The notes under the pieces were generated by a model that saw nothing but the letters and a program-made list of their open reading frames with translations, ran no database searches and was not told where the DNA came from. A program made the position numbers and the translations under genes. From Saccharicrinis sp050296935 (GTDB taxonomy: Bacteria > Bacteroidota > Bacteroidia > Bacteroidales > Marinilabiliaceae): 64,000 bases of DNA. This document shows, in pieces, positions 9,707 through 18,290 of the stretch. How positions within the stretch are numbered: the stretch's first letter is position 1; each line of letters starts with the position of its first letter. Location of the stretch: the NCBI GenBank assembly GCA_050296935.1, contig JBNKRV010000248.1, positions 62,001 to 126,000 on the forward strand. Reading direction: 5' to 3'.

Positions 9707-10102
9707 ATGAAATACCTTATTTTAATTACATTTTCTACAATAATGATATCCTGTGATCCTCAGTATTGTACCGATTATACTTTGAGTAATAAAACGAATG
9801 AAGAATTATTAGTCCTATTCTATTCATTTCAGTTAGATAGAGTGGATAGTATTGAAATAAACTCTCAAGATAATTCATATTTAGAACAATCTTGCGGATT
9901 ATCTGGTGGCCCAGACATTCTTGATCTACAAGTAGAAGACTCAATTGTTATCCTTAACAAGCAATTGAATGTATTAAAAAAATACTTCCCAAATTCATCG
10001 GGAAAAAACATTTACAACTTTGAGTATTGGAAAGAAAACAAAAAAAAGAAAAGAGATTACGAATATACATTCGAAATAACTGAGGAGGATATTAAACAAT
10101 AA
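9707..10102 (+). CDS. Small lipoprotein, copy 1, paired with the metallopeptidase gene
   Basis: A 131-residue protein with a lipoprotein signal (TIMISC, Cys16). The N-terminal half of the mature protein differs from copy 2 at 10419, but the last 27 residues are nearly identical (NIYNFEYW ... YEYTFEITEEDIKQ). No known family is recognised. Co-transcription with the metallopeptidase-like gene 12 bp upstream suggests a partner, inhibitor or protective protein, but this is only inferred from position and from its having been duplicated with that gene. Confidence 0.7.
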   Translation: MKYLILITFSTIMISCDPQYCTDYTLSNKTNEELLVLFYSFQLDRVDSIEINSQDNSYLEQSCGLSGGPDILDLQVEDSIVILNKQLNVLKKYFPNSSGKNIYNFEYWKENKKKKRDYEYTFEITEEDIKQ

Positions 10103-10137
10103 GCAAATATTTGCTTTTCATGCTTAAATGACAAACG

Positions 10138-10174
10138 GGTTTGAATATTTTTCATTAATATTCAAACCTATTTT
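10138..10174 (+). terminator. Terminator-like hairpin after small lipoprotein copy 1
   Basis: A 12-bp perfect stem ggtttgaatatt (10138-10149) / aatattcaaacc (10157-10168) followed by tatttt. It would end the transcript of the metallopeptidase and copy-1 lipoprotein. Confidence 0.6.
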
Positions 10175-10263
10175 GTATTCGGAATGCTTGTTTTGATAAT
10201 TATTAATTCCAATGTTGATAGATATGAATAAAAAAGTGGCATTTAAAGATAGTCATTTCCAAT

Positions 10264-10397
10264 TATTCTCATTAAAACATTTTCAATGCCTTAAATAAAG
10301 ATGCGGATACACCACAAAATTTAGAGACAGACTTTTAGGGGAAAATAATAATCTTGACTCTGCCAACGTCGTAGAACTTTTCGAAACTTATTATTGA
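10264..10397 (+). pseudogene. Decayed duplicate of the 3' end of the metallopeptidase-like gene
   Basis: About 130 bp match the last ~43 codons of the gene at 7874-9694 (caatgcctta ... ttcgaaacttattattg). Compared with the intact copy there is a single-A deletion in the caaaaattt run that shifts the frame, and the penultimate Trp codon TGG is TGA here. No start or upstream part of the gene remains. A small lipoprotein gene follows about 20 bp later, just as in the intact locus, so the remnant marks a tandem duplication of the gene pair followed by loss of the second peptidase copy. Confidence 0.85.
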
Positions 10398-10418
10398 ACC
10401 TAAAAAACACCAAATATT

Positions 10419-10814
10419 ATGAAATACATATTATTACTTTCTTGGATTCTTGCAATAACATCCTGTGATCCTGTTACGTTTGTCAGTTACAACATTTCGA
10501 ATTCAACAAGCAAGGATTTGGAAATCTATGTTTTTAGCAATATCGTTGATGAAAATGATACGATAATACTAAACAAAAAAACAAAAGAAGAATGGATGGT
10601 AATTTCAGTTAGTGGAAAATCAGCCAAAAAAATTGAATTAGAACAATATTATGACTCTATTCTTGTAATGTCTGGTGATGAAAATGTATTGAAATACATT
10701 CCTGAAATGGATGGTAAAAACATCTATAACTACAAATATTGGGATGAAAACAAAAAAAAGAAACGAGATTACGAGTATACATTTGAAATAACTGAAGAGG
10801 ATATTAAACAATAG
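10419..10814 (+). CDS. Small lipoprotein, copy 2
   Basis: A 131-residue paralogue of the gene at 9707, with lipobox LAITSC and the same C-terminal block (NIYNYKYW ... YEYTFEITEEDIKQ). The N-terminal ~95 residues of the two copies have diverged strongly, while the last 27 residues and the corresponding DNA are almost unchanged. It is intact although its peptidase partner upstream has decayed, so it was either retained by selection or duplicated recently. No family is recognised. Confidence 0.7.
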   Translation: MKYILLLSWILAITSCDPVTFVSYNISNSTSKDLEIYVFSNIVDENDTIILNKKTKEEWMVISVSGKSAKKIELEQYYDSILVMSGDENVLKYIPEMDGKNIYNYKYWDENKKKKRDYEYTFEITEEDIKQ

Positions 10815-10843
10815 AAGAACTTTTAAAGTTGCATCTCTCTTAT

Positions 10844-10894
10844 ATAGTGTTCGTCTATAAAGTCCAAACACCCGACTTTATGGACAGGCACTAT
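10844..10894 (-). repeat. Repeat family A, terminus-only copy
   Basis: A 51-bp palindrome made of the two ends of family A (atagtg..cgtctataaagtc and gactttatggacaggcactat) with nearly all of the ~95-bp interior missing. Read on the - strand it matches the start and end of the copies at 16001, 19453 and 42461. Probably a deletion derivative of a full element. Confidence 0.75.
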
Positions 10895-10920
10895 CTAATA
10901 ATCTATGAAATAAAAACAAA

Positions 10921-10946
10921 AGCCATCCCGTTTTCACGGGATGGCT
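10921..10946 (-). terminator. Rho-independent terminator of the methylmalonyl-CoA mutase operon
   Basis: A 10-bp perfect stem agccatcccg/cgggatggct with a 6-nt loop. On the - strand it is followed by tttgttttt, and it lies 32 bp after the mutB stop codon. Confidence 0.85.
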
Positions 10947-10977
10947 TTGCTATATCTAGATAATTCTTTGATCAGAA

Positions 10978-13137
10978 CTATTCAGCTGCCTGAAGTAATA
11001 ATCCTAAGATTTCGCTTGCTGCTTTTGATACTGAAGTACCAGGACCAAAGATAGCAACAGCTCCTGCTTCGTATAAGAAATCATAATCCTGTGCCGGAAT
11101 AACACCTCCACAAATAACCATAATATCTTCACGACCCAGCTTCTTTAATTCCGCAATTATCTGAGGAACCAAAGTCTTATGTCCTGCAGCCAATGAAGAA
11201 ACACCAACAACGTGTACATCATTTTCCACGGCTTGCTTTGCTGATTCTGCAGGAGTCTGGAACAATGGTCCCATATCCACATCAAAACCTATATCTGCGT
11301 ATCCTGTTGCAACCACTTTGGCACCACGGTCATGACCATCTTGTCCCATTTTTGCAATCATAATACGAGGTTGACGACCTTCTTTTTCAGCAAATTGTTT
11401 TGCTAGTCCACAAGCTTTTTCAAACTCTTCATCTTTACCTGCTTCACTTGAATACACACCACTAATTGAACGGATTACAGCTTTATATCTACCTACAACT
11501 TTTTCGCAGGCATCAGAAATCTCACCTAAAGAAGCATTCTTTTGAGCTGCATCTACAGCTAAAGCCAATAAGTTACCTTCTCCTGTTTCAACAGCTTTGG
11601 TGATAGCAGCAAGAGCAGCCTGGCATTCTTCCTCATTACGCTCTTCTTTTAACTTTTTCAAGCGCTCAATTTGAGAAAGACGTACAGCTGTATTGTCAAT
11701 ATCTAAAATATCAATTGGATCTTCTTTCGCTAAACGGTATTTGTTAGTTCCCACGATAGTTTGTGTACCTGCATCAATTTTAGCCTGTGCACGAGCAGCA
11801 GCCTCTTCAATACGCATTTTAGGTACTCCACTTTCGATAGCCTTAGCCATACCTCCAAGTTCTTCAACTTCTTCGATTAGCGCCCATGCTTTTTCTACTA
11901 ACTCGTTTGTCAAAGACTCCACATAGTAAGAACCTGCCCAAGGGTCAACTGCCTTACAAATCTGAGTTTCGTCCTGAATATAAATCTGAGTATTACGAGC
12001 AATACGAGCAGAGAAATCTGTTGGCAATGCAATAGCCTCATCCAATGCATTGGTGTGTAACGACTGTGTATGACCTAAAGCCGAAGCCATAGCTTCAATA
12101 CAAGTACGTCCAACGTTATTAAATGGATCCTGCTCTGTTAGCGACCATCCTGAAGTTTGTGAGTGAGTACGTAATGCTAATGATTTTGGGTTTTTAGGAT
12201 TGAATTTCTTTACAATCTTAGCCCAAAGCATACGTCCTGCACGCATTTTGGCAATCTCCATAAAGTGGTTCATTCCAATAGCCCAGAAGAAAGACAAACG
12301 TGGAGCAAAGGAATCGATATCCATACCTGCATCAACACCTGCACGCAAGTACTCTAAACCATCAGCTAATGTATAAGCCAACTCAATATCTGCAGTTGCA
12401 CCAGCTTCTTGCATATGGTAACCTGAGATAGAAATAGAGTTAAACTTAGGCATGTTTTTAGAAGTATACTCAAAGATATCAGCAATCACCTTCATTGAGA
12501 ATTTTGGTGGGTAAATATATGTATTACGCACCATAAATTCTTTCAGGATGTCATTCTGGATTGTTCCTGATAATTGATCAAGGGTTGCTCCCTGCTCTAA
12601 ACCTGCTACAATGTAAAATGCCAAAACCGGAAGTACAGCTCCGTTCATGGTCATTGATACGGACATCTTATCCAATGGAATACCATCAAAAAGAATACGC
12701 ATATCTTTGATTGAATCGATAGCCACACCTGCTTTACCAACATCACCAACTACACGCTCATGATCTGAATCATAACCACGGTGAGTTGCTAAGTCAAATG
12801 CCACTGAAAGACCTTTTTGTCCTGCAGCAAGGTTTCTTTTATAAAATGCATTGGATTCCTCAGCAGTTGAGAAACCAGCATACTGACGAACAGTCCATGG
12901 ACGCATAGCGTACATACCTGAGTATGGTCCGCGTAGGTATGGAGGAAGACCTGCAGCATAATTTAAATGCTCCATTCCTTCTAAATCGTCATTAGAGTAT
13001 ACACTCTTAACCGGGATGCGCTCTGGAGTTACCCAGTCTTTTTTAATCCCATTTTTCTTCTCCCATTCCCTGGCGTTAACACCACCGCAAGAAGAACTTT
13101 TTTTGAAATCTATATTTTTAAAATCTGGTCTTGCCAT
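10978..13137 (-). CDS. mutB: Methylmalonyl-CoA mutase, large (catalytic) subunit
   Basis: The 719-residue protein interconverts methylmalonyl-CoA and succinyl-CoA using adenosylcobalamin, a step of propionate formation or use in the cytoplasm. The N-terminal barrel shows YAGFSTAEESNAFY, FDLATHRGYDSDH and RTHSQTSGWSLTEQDP. The C-terminal B12-binding domain has the intact DGHDRG motif (GQDGHDRGAKVVATGYAD) with the cobalt-ligand His, and GGVIPAQD. Length fits the family (about 710-730). The small subunit gene mutA lies upstream on the same strand, but a GxxExxY cassette separates the two. A strong terminator follows at 10921. Confidence 0.97.
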   Translation of the reverse strand: MARPDFKNIDFKKSSSCGGVNAREWEKKNGIKKDWVTPERIPVKSVYSNDDLEGMEHLNYAAGLPPYLRGPYSGMYAMRPWTVRQYAGFSTAEESNAFYKRNLAAGQKGLSVAFDLATHRGYDSDHERVVGDVGKAGVAIDSIKDMRILFDGIPLDKMSVSMTMNGAVLPVLAFYIVAGLEQGATLDQLSGTIQNDILKEFMVRNTYIYPPKFSMKVIADIFEYTSKNMPKFNSISISGYHMQEAGATADIELAYTLADGLEYLRAGVDAGMDIDSFAPRLSFFWAIGMNHFMEIAKMRAGRMLWAKIVKKFNPKNPKSLALRTHSQTSGWSLTEQDPFNNVGRTCIEAMASALGHTQSLHTNALDEAIALPTDFSARIARNTQIYIQDETQICKAVDPWAGSYYVESLTNELVEKAWALIEEVEELGGMAKAIESGVPKMRIEEAAARAQAKIDAGTQTIVGTNKYRLAKEDPIDILDIDNTAVRLSQIERLKKLKEERNEEECQAALAAITKAVETGEGNLLALAVDAAQKNASLGEISDACEKVVGRYKAVIRSISGVYSSEAGKDEEFEKACGLAKQFAEKEGRQPRIMIAKMGQDGHDRGAKVVATGYADIGFDVDMGPLFQTPAESAKQAVENDVHVVGVSSLAAGHKTLVPQIIAELKKLGREDIMVICGGVIPAQDYDFLYEAGAVAIFGPGTSVSKAASEILGLLLQAAE

Positions 13138-13154
13138 TTTATTAATTTTGAGAT

Positions 13155-13612
13155 GAACACAGAGGCACAGAGACGCAGAGAATTTATATTTCTCCGTTTA
13201 TTTTTCTTCTGATACCTTGTTTTAAAACAGGTTCATTAAAATTTATTAATAATCCGAGTCTTTTATTTGTTAGTTTTAAATAAGTAACAAGCTGAACTTC
13301 ATGAACAAGTAATATTTCTTGTACTGATTTCAACTCAACCACTACACGATCTTCAACTAACAAATCAAGAAAAAAATGTTTGTTTAGATTTGAGCCTTTA
13401 TATACAAGAGGTTGCTTGACTTGCGCCTGAACATTTAAGCCCCGGCTTTTTAATTCAAATATCAAGCAAGCCTCATAAACAGACTCCAGCATTCCCGGGC
13501 CCATTTGTTTATGAACTTCTATCGCTGAAGCAATAATTTCACTCGATATTTGATTATGGTCTAAACTCATTAACTCTTGATTAAAACTCAGTGTCTTTGC
13601 GTCTTTGTGTTC
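13155..13612. mobile_element. GxxExxY cassette bounded by imperfect inverted repeats
   Basis: The 26-bp arms at 13155-13180 (gaacacagaggcacagag...) and 13587-13612 (inverted gaacacaaagacgcaaag...) match at 20 of 26 positions, with five of the six differences being transitions. They enclose only the GxxExxY gene and fill almost exactly the gap between mutA and mutB, genes that are normally adjacent. This looks like a small inserted cassette. No transposase and no clear target-site duplication were seen, so how it moves is unknown. Confidence 0.6.
13184..13570 (-). CDS. GxxExxY family protein, predicted PD-(D/E)XK nuclease fold
   Basis: A 128-residue protein with the name-giving motif GMLESVY near residue 30 and a PD-(D/E)XK-like core LDLLVEDRVVVELK near residues 68-82, followed by a conserved helix (HEVQLVTYLKLTNKRLGLLINF). 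Length and motif order match the GxxExxY family. The biological role of this family is not established. The gene lies inside an inverted-repeat cassette that splits mutA from mutB, and its reading direction agrees with theirs, so it does not obviously block transcription of mutB. Confidence 0.88.
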   Translation of the reverse strand: MSLDHNQISSEIIASAIEVHKQMGPGMLESVYEACLIFELKSRGLNVQAQVKQPLVYKGSNLNKHFFLDLLVEDRVVVELKSVQEILLVHEVQLVTYLKLTNKRLGLLINFNEPVLKQGIRRKINGEI

Positions 13613-13615
13613 GTA

Positions 13616-15481
13616 TTACAAACCTAGTTCCTTACTAAATCCTTGAAGTGTTTCAAGAACATTAGAGCGAACATTGATAAAGTTAGTGATACCTTTTGCT
13701 TTAAGGTCGTCAGTACATGCTGGTGCACCGGCAACAACAAAGATAGCTTCACCATTGATGGCTTCAAATGCTTTGGGTGCAGCTTCAACATACTCTTCAT
13801 CTGATGAACAAAGAACAATAATATCAGCATTGGCAGCTTTAGCAGCTTCAACACCAGCTTCAACTGTATCAAATCCGTTGTTATCGATAATTTGATATCC
13901 GGAACAAGCAAAGAAGTTACCCGAAAATTGAGAACGAGCTAAACGCATATTCAAGTTACCATAAGTAAGCATAAATACCTTAGGCGTTTTTCCTGATTTC
14001 TCAGTAGCTAAACGAAGTGTTTCAAATTCTTCTGCACCACGGAATTTAACAATCGGTTCAACAACGGCATCTCCAGAACAACATTTTGCTGATGATGTAG
14101 TAGCATCAGCAACTTTATCAGCCACTTTCTCGCTGAAATTTGGATACTGGTTTGTACCTAATAAATTCTCACGTCGTGTAGCAATTGCTTTCTTACGCTT
14201 ATCAGCACTTTCTTTTACTTTAGCTTGTACAAAACCTTCTTTTAATGCCTCTAAGTATCCTCCTTTATTCTCAACTTCAACAAATAGTGCCCATGCTTCT
14301 TTAGCAATACTATCGGTTAAGTTTTCGATATAATAAGAACCTGCAGAAGGATCAACCACTTTATCAAAATGAGATTCTTCTTTTAGCAATAATTGTTGGT
14401 TACGTGCAATTCTTTCTGAGAATACATCCGATTCTTTGAATACAGTATCAAAAGGCTGAACTGTTAATGAATCTGCTCCACCCAATGTTGCCGACATTGC
14501 CTCTGTTTGGGTACGTAACATATTTACATGAGCATCATATATAGTTTTGTTCCACTGAGATGTTTCACAGTGAATAGCCATTTTTGTTGGCTCCAATCCA
14601 GCAGGATTGTATGATTTAACAATGGTTGCCCATAACATACGAGCGGCACGTAATTTAGCAATCTCCATAAAATAATTACCTCCAACACCAAAGTTAAATT
14701 TGATAGATGAAGCAACTTCATTTACTGAAACACCTCTTTCTGTTAACTGAGCTATGTACTCACTACCCATAGATAAGGCAAATGCTAACTCTTGTACGAT
14801 AGATGAACCAGCGTTGTTAAAAAGACGTCCGTTTACACAAATTGTTTTAAAGTTTGGTAGGCTCTCACCCGCTTCAACAATTTCTTTTGCATGATCAAAC
14901 ATCTCGTCATACGTTTTACATAGTTTACCTGAAGTGGATAAACAACCTAAAGTATCAAAGTTTACAGATCCTTTTACTTTAGTAAGATCACGATTGGTCT
15001 TTTTAAGATAGGCAACAACTGCATCCAGTAATTTTTTACTACCATGCTTTGTTGAGAAGTTGATTTCAACATCATCAGAGATAATATTTTTCAATACTTT
15101 CTCAATTTCAGGATCAAAATCATCTACTTTTTCGCAAAACATAAAGCCTAACGACGTAACTCCTTTTGTTAGTACATCAAGTGCTTTAGCATTAGCTGCC
15201 TCAGCATCAACCGCTTTAATATCCTGACGAACCAGCCATTTGTTATCTTTCTTAGTACCTCTTACATAAGGAAATTCACCTGGAAGACTATCCAGATATT
15301 TTACCTCATTAAGGTCTTCTGAACGATAGAAAGGACGTACATTAAATCCTTCATTTGTTCTCCAAACCAGCTTTTTTTCAAAGTCAGCTCCTTTTAAATC
15401 CGCCGTGATTTTTTCCATCCACTGCTCAGTGGTAATCGCTGGAAAATCGCTCAACAACGGTTTTTTAGTTTTATCTGCCAT
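13616..15481 (-). CDS. mutA: Methylmalonyl-CoA mutase, small subunit
   Basis: The 621-residue protein shares the mutase barrel fold with MutB (LVRQDIKAVDAEAANAKAL, KLRAARMLWATIVKSYNP, VDPSAGSYYIENLTDSIA) and ends in a B12-like Rossmann domain. Where MutB has DGHDRG, MutA has YGNLNMRLARSQ, so the cobalt-ligand His is absent; this is normal for the non-catalytic small subunit. It forms the heterodimer with MutB, whose gene is downstream after the inserted GxxExxY cassette. Mutase subunits with separate genes are typical of Bacteroidota. The start ATG at 15481 fits homologues. Confidence 0.95.
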   Translation of the reverse strand: MADKTKKPLLSDFPAITTEQWMEKITADLKGADFEKKLVWRTNEGFNVRPFYRSEDLNEVKYLDSLPGEFPYVRGTKKDNKWLVRQDIKAVDAEAANAKALDVLTKGVTSLGFMFCEKVDDFDPEIEKVLKNIISDDVEINFSTKHGSKKLLDAVVAYLKKTNRDLTKVKGSVNFDTLGCLSTSGKLCKTYDEMFDHAKEIVEAGESLPNFKTICVNGRLFNNAGSSIVQELAFALSMGSEYIAQLTERGVSVNEVASSIKFNFGVGGNYFMEIAKLRAARMLWATIVKSYNPAGLEPTKMAIHCETSQWNKTIYDAHVNMLRTQTEAMSATLGGADSLTVQPFDTVFKESDVFSERIARNQQLLLKEESHFDKVVDPSAGSYYIENLTDSIAKEAWALFVEVENKGGYLEALKEGFVQAKVKESADKRKKAIATRRENLLGTNQYPNFSEKVADKVADATTSSAKCCSGDAVVEPIVKFRGAEEFETLRLATEKSGKTPKVFMLTYGNLNMRLARSQFSGNFFACSGYQIIDNNGFDTVEAGVEAAKAANADIIVLCSSDEEYVEAAPKAFEAINGEAIFVVAGAPACTDDLKAKGITNFINVRSNVLETLQGFSKELGL

Positions 15482-16000
15482 AATATAACTATAAATAACT
15501 GTTTGTTTTTTTCAGACCGCAAAATTAACCCTTTTAACTAAATTAAAGAACTTATTCCCCCTCTTTTAAACCTGTTTTGTAGCATGATTATCAGAATAGT
15601 AAGGCGTATTGAAGAATTTTTTCTTTATTAAACACACTTTAATAGAGTGATTGATAGAAAGATATATCGCATTATTGCGATACTTTTAAAAAGCAATCAT
15701 TTACTGTGACTTTAATAACAATATCCACCCAACTCTATATTTAAAGAGATAGTTATAATCTTATTTTACTGTTAAATCAACAATACGCATTAGAAAGTCT
15801 ATTAACCTGAAACTACTTCAAAACAAGATACTTCGTTGTTTCACCTCAAGTTACCAGTACGGAGCTCCCAATAATTGGATCGGGACAAGTTATTACTCGT
15901 TTCTGTGATGCATTATTTTGCTATTGTAGATTATTGCTATTACACAATTCCTACTAACTAATTTACTTTGCTCAATATTTCCATTTGTTATAAATTATCA
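15482..16000. other. Intergenic region without a recognised gene
   Basis: About 520 bp of AT-rich sequence upstream of mutA (- strand). It must contain the mutAB promoter, but I see no convincing -33/-7 pair. No open frame with recognisable protein similarity is present. Confidence 0.5.
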
Positions 16001-16145
16001 AGTTTTCGTCTATAAAGTCGGGTGTCTGGAGTATAAAGTTTAATACAAGGCGTGTGAAAAATTCAAACCGCAGTATACCAGCGCATATGAGGATTTGGAT
16101 TTTGAACAACAACGCAGTAGTTGGACTTTATAGACGAACACTATA
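16001..16145 (+). repeat. Repeat family A, full copy
   Basis: A ~145-bp element with inverted ends (ttcgtctataaagtc at the left, gactttatagacgaacac at the right) and an interior containing gtataaagtttaatacaagg, gtgtgaaaaattcaaaccgc and cgcatatgaggatttgg. The same interior occurs at 19453-19590 and 42461-42599. It encodes no protein and looks like a MITE-type non-autonomous element. Confidence 0.8.
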
Positions 16146-16194
16146 TAATAAAAACTGTCTTATGAATCTGACTTAACCAAATCCAAAGTATCCT

Positions 16195-16294
16195 GATGCT
16201 CCTGGGTGAGTTTTATTTTTGTGTTATGGAGATTCTGGCCCACTAATAGTTAATGGTTTTCCGAAACAAATAACTATTTATGATTTGGAGCATC
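16195..16294. repeat. Nested inverted repeat
   Basis: Outer arms gatgctcc (16195-16202) and ggagcatc (16287-16294) enclose inner arms aatagtta (16245-16252) and taactatt (16271-16278). It lies just after the stop of the DUF606 gene on the - strand and could fold in its transcript. There is no clear T run, so it is not a classic terminator. Confidence 0.4.
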
Positions 16295-16316
16295 GAAAAT
16301 ACACACAAACTCAGGA

Positions 16317-16760
16317 TTAATATTTTTGAATTAAGAAAATACCCGATAAAAGCAAAAGAATCCCAATGATTTTACCGGTACTAATCGGATGAATGGAAAT
16401 GCCAAAATATCCATAATGATCAATAATACTCGCAGCTATTAATTGACCGGCAATAGAAGCCGCCAATACCGTTGTTACACCAATTTTCGGGATAAAAAAT
16501 ATAACAGACGATACAAAAACAGCACCTAATAACCCTCCCATGAAAAGATAAAAAGGCGCTGTCTTTACATGAGAAAAATCAGGCATTGATGTTCTGAAAA
16601 GAAAATTTAATCCTATTAAACAAACTGTGCCAACTGCGAAATTAACCAATGCACCTTGTAAGGGATGCTTTAAAAAGGTAGTGAGTTGTGTATTTATACT
16701 TCCCTGAATGGCTAAAATACAACCAATTATCAATACAATAAGCGTATATACAATTTTCAT
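16317..16760 (-). CDS. DUF606/DMT-superfamily small membrane transporter
   Basis: A ~147-residue, five-helix hydrophobic protein (MKIVYTLIVLIIGCILAIQGSINTQL at the start, GKIIGILLLLSGIFLIQKY at the end). The GSINTQL...HPLQGALVNFAVGT pattern is that of DUF606 (YdcZ-like) proteins of the drug/metabolite transporter superfamily. The frame extends upstream by 42 polar residues, but family length and the position of the first helix favour the ATG at 16760. Substrate is unknown. It appears to be a single-gene unit. Confidence 0.85.
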   Translation of the reverse strand: MKIVYTLIVLIIGCILAIQGSINTQLTTFLKHPLQGALVNFAVGTVCLIGLNFLFRTSMPDFSHVKTAPFYLFMGGLLGAVFVSSVIFFIPKIGVTTVLAASIAGQLIAASIIDHYGYFGISIHPISTGKIIGILLLLSGIFLIQKY

Positions 16761-17357
16761 ATCACTGAATATTTTATTCGTTACTCTTGTTTTGAAAAAG
16801 TCATTTACGAAAGTAGACTCCTGATTTTCAAAACTACAAAGGTCATCTTCCTGATCTCTTCTTATCAAAGACTGAGTATTTCTCAAGCACCATAAAAAAA
16901 ATACCTAATCACACTATTAAAACTTTATAAAGCTAAATAAATAATTATAAGATACCTTAGTAAGTGTTCCGAATCCATAAAACTGGATTACAACAAAGAG
17001 GGTTAATAATATGAATACAAAGAAATGACTTTAACTTCATTACACAAAAAAATCAGGAATCATAAGAGGTAGCAAACCGAAGAAATCCGGTTAAAACTGA
17101 AGGTATGGCAAGTTCCCTTATATATGACTTACATTCATATTGGCAACAGAGTCCGATTTCCCGAAAACGATTAAAGAACCAATGGTAGTATAAACTTATA
17201 TTGAATGTGCATTCCACTACAATATTTGTATCAATCATTTTAAAACCACACAACATTAACTTAACGTAAACAGAAAATTTCACATTTTCTTTGCATTCAG
17301 TTCATAAGCTGGTTGCCCTGGTAAGATATATTTGCTTTAGTTATAGTAGAATAAAAA
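16761..17357. other. Intergenic region; possible -7 promoter box near the right end
   Basis: About 600 bp between divergent genes. A tatatttg sequence at 17327-17334, 24 bp before the ATG at 17358, matches the Bacteroidota -7 consensus TAnnTTTG, though no well-spaced TTTG -33 box is seen. Otherwise I see no gene or clear repeat; a 76-codon frame on the - strand (17053-17283) resembles nothing known. Confidence 0.35.
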
Positions 17358-18230
17358 ATGAAAGCAAATCAAAAGAAATACCCTAAGAAACTGGCCGCAG
17401 TTGTCATTTCTGACATGCACCTGGGAACACGAAGCTGTAAAGCAAAGGAGTTATTAGCATATTTAAAAACAATTCAACCTGAAAAATTGATACTAAATGG
17501 CGATATCATAGACATTTGGCAATTTTCAAAATCCTATTTTCCAAAACCACAATTAAAGGTTCTGCGCCAGATTATTAAAATGATGGAGCAAGGAACAGAG
17601 ATACACTATATTATTGGAAATCATGATGAAGCTTTACGAAGATTTGTAGGTTTATCATTAGGTAATCTTACCATTGCCAACAAAGTATTATTGGAAATAA
17701 ACGGAGCCAAAACATGGATATTTCATGGCGATGCCTTTGATGTTGTGATGCATCACTCAAAATGGCTGGCCAAATTAGGCGCCACAGGCTATGCCCTGTT
17801 AACAGCTATTAATAAAATAGTTAATGCATTTTTATCACTCCTGGGTCATAAACGGATTTCGCTGTCAAGAGATATTAAAAGAATGGTAAAGACCCAAAGA
17901 ACAGATGCCACCACACGGTTTGAACAAACTGTTGCAGAGATAGCCATTAAAAAAAGATACAAATATGCCATATGCGGACATATACACTGGCCAGCAAAAA
18001 AAATGATTAAGAATTCAAATGGCGAAGTGATGTATTTGAACTCCGGAGATTGGGTAGAGAATTTAACAGCACTCGAATTTGAAGATAACGATTGGCAGCT
18101 TATTCATTTTAATCCAGAAGAAAATGAAAACAGCAATTCCGATGATGACAATCCCGATCCTAATGATTACTTCCTGGAATCACATAAAGTTCTATTTAAA
18201 ACCATGTTTCAGGAAGTTATCAACGATTAG
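17358..18230 (+). CDS. UDP-2,3-diacylglucosamine diphosphatase-like metallophosphoesterase
   Basis: The 290-residue protein has the calcineurin-type phosphoesterase motifs: SDMHLGTR (D-x-H), NGDIIDIWQ (GD), GNHDEALRRF (GNHD), FHGDAFD (H) and CGHIHWPA (GHxH), all near their expected places. It resembles LpxH-like enzymes, which hydrolyse UDP-2,3-diacylglucosamine in lipid A synthesis, but the C-terminal helical insert and acidic tail match the broader LpxH-related group, so the substrate is uncertain. It is followed 60 bp later by a glycosyltransferase-like gene on the same strand, suggesting a shared envelope glycolipid role. Confidence 0.85.
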   Translation: MKANQKKYPKKLAAVVISDMHLGTRSCKAKELLAYLKTIQPEKLILNGDIIDIWQFSKSYFPKPQLKVLRQIIKMMEQGTEIHYIIGNHDEALRRFVGLSLGNLTIANKVLLEINGAKTWIFHGDAFDVVMHHSKWLAKLGATGYALLTAINKIVNAFLSLLGHKRISLSRDIKRMVKTQRTDATTRFEQTVAEIAIKKRYKYAICGHIHWPAKKMIKNSNGEVMYLNSGDWVENLTALEFEDNDWQLIHFNPEENENSNSDDDNPDPNDYFLESHKVLFKTMFQEVIND

Positions 18231-18290
18231 TATCACCTCGGGTAAGGAATGGAATCATTTAATCTTTTGTTTTAACATTACTCTTTTCAA

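Noticed and set aside
10978..15481. Adenosylcobalamin riboswitch before the methylmalonyl-CoA mutase genes
   Set aside because: I looked upstream of mutA (15482-16000) for the conserved B12-box type sequence and saw none; mutase genes are often not under such control.
17053..17283. 76-codon frame on the - strand in the spacer before the LpxH-like gene
   Set aside because: Composition is unusual (many Cys, Tyr, Phe), no recognisable family, no partner gene and no conserved start context. Treated as chance.
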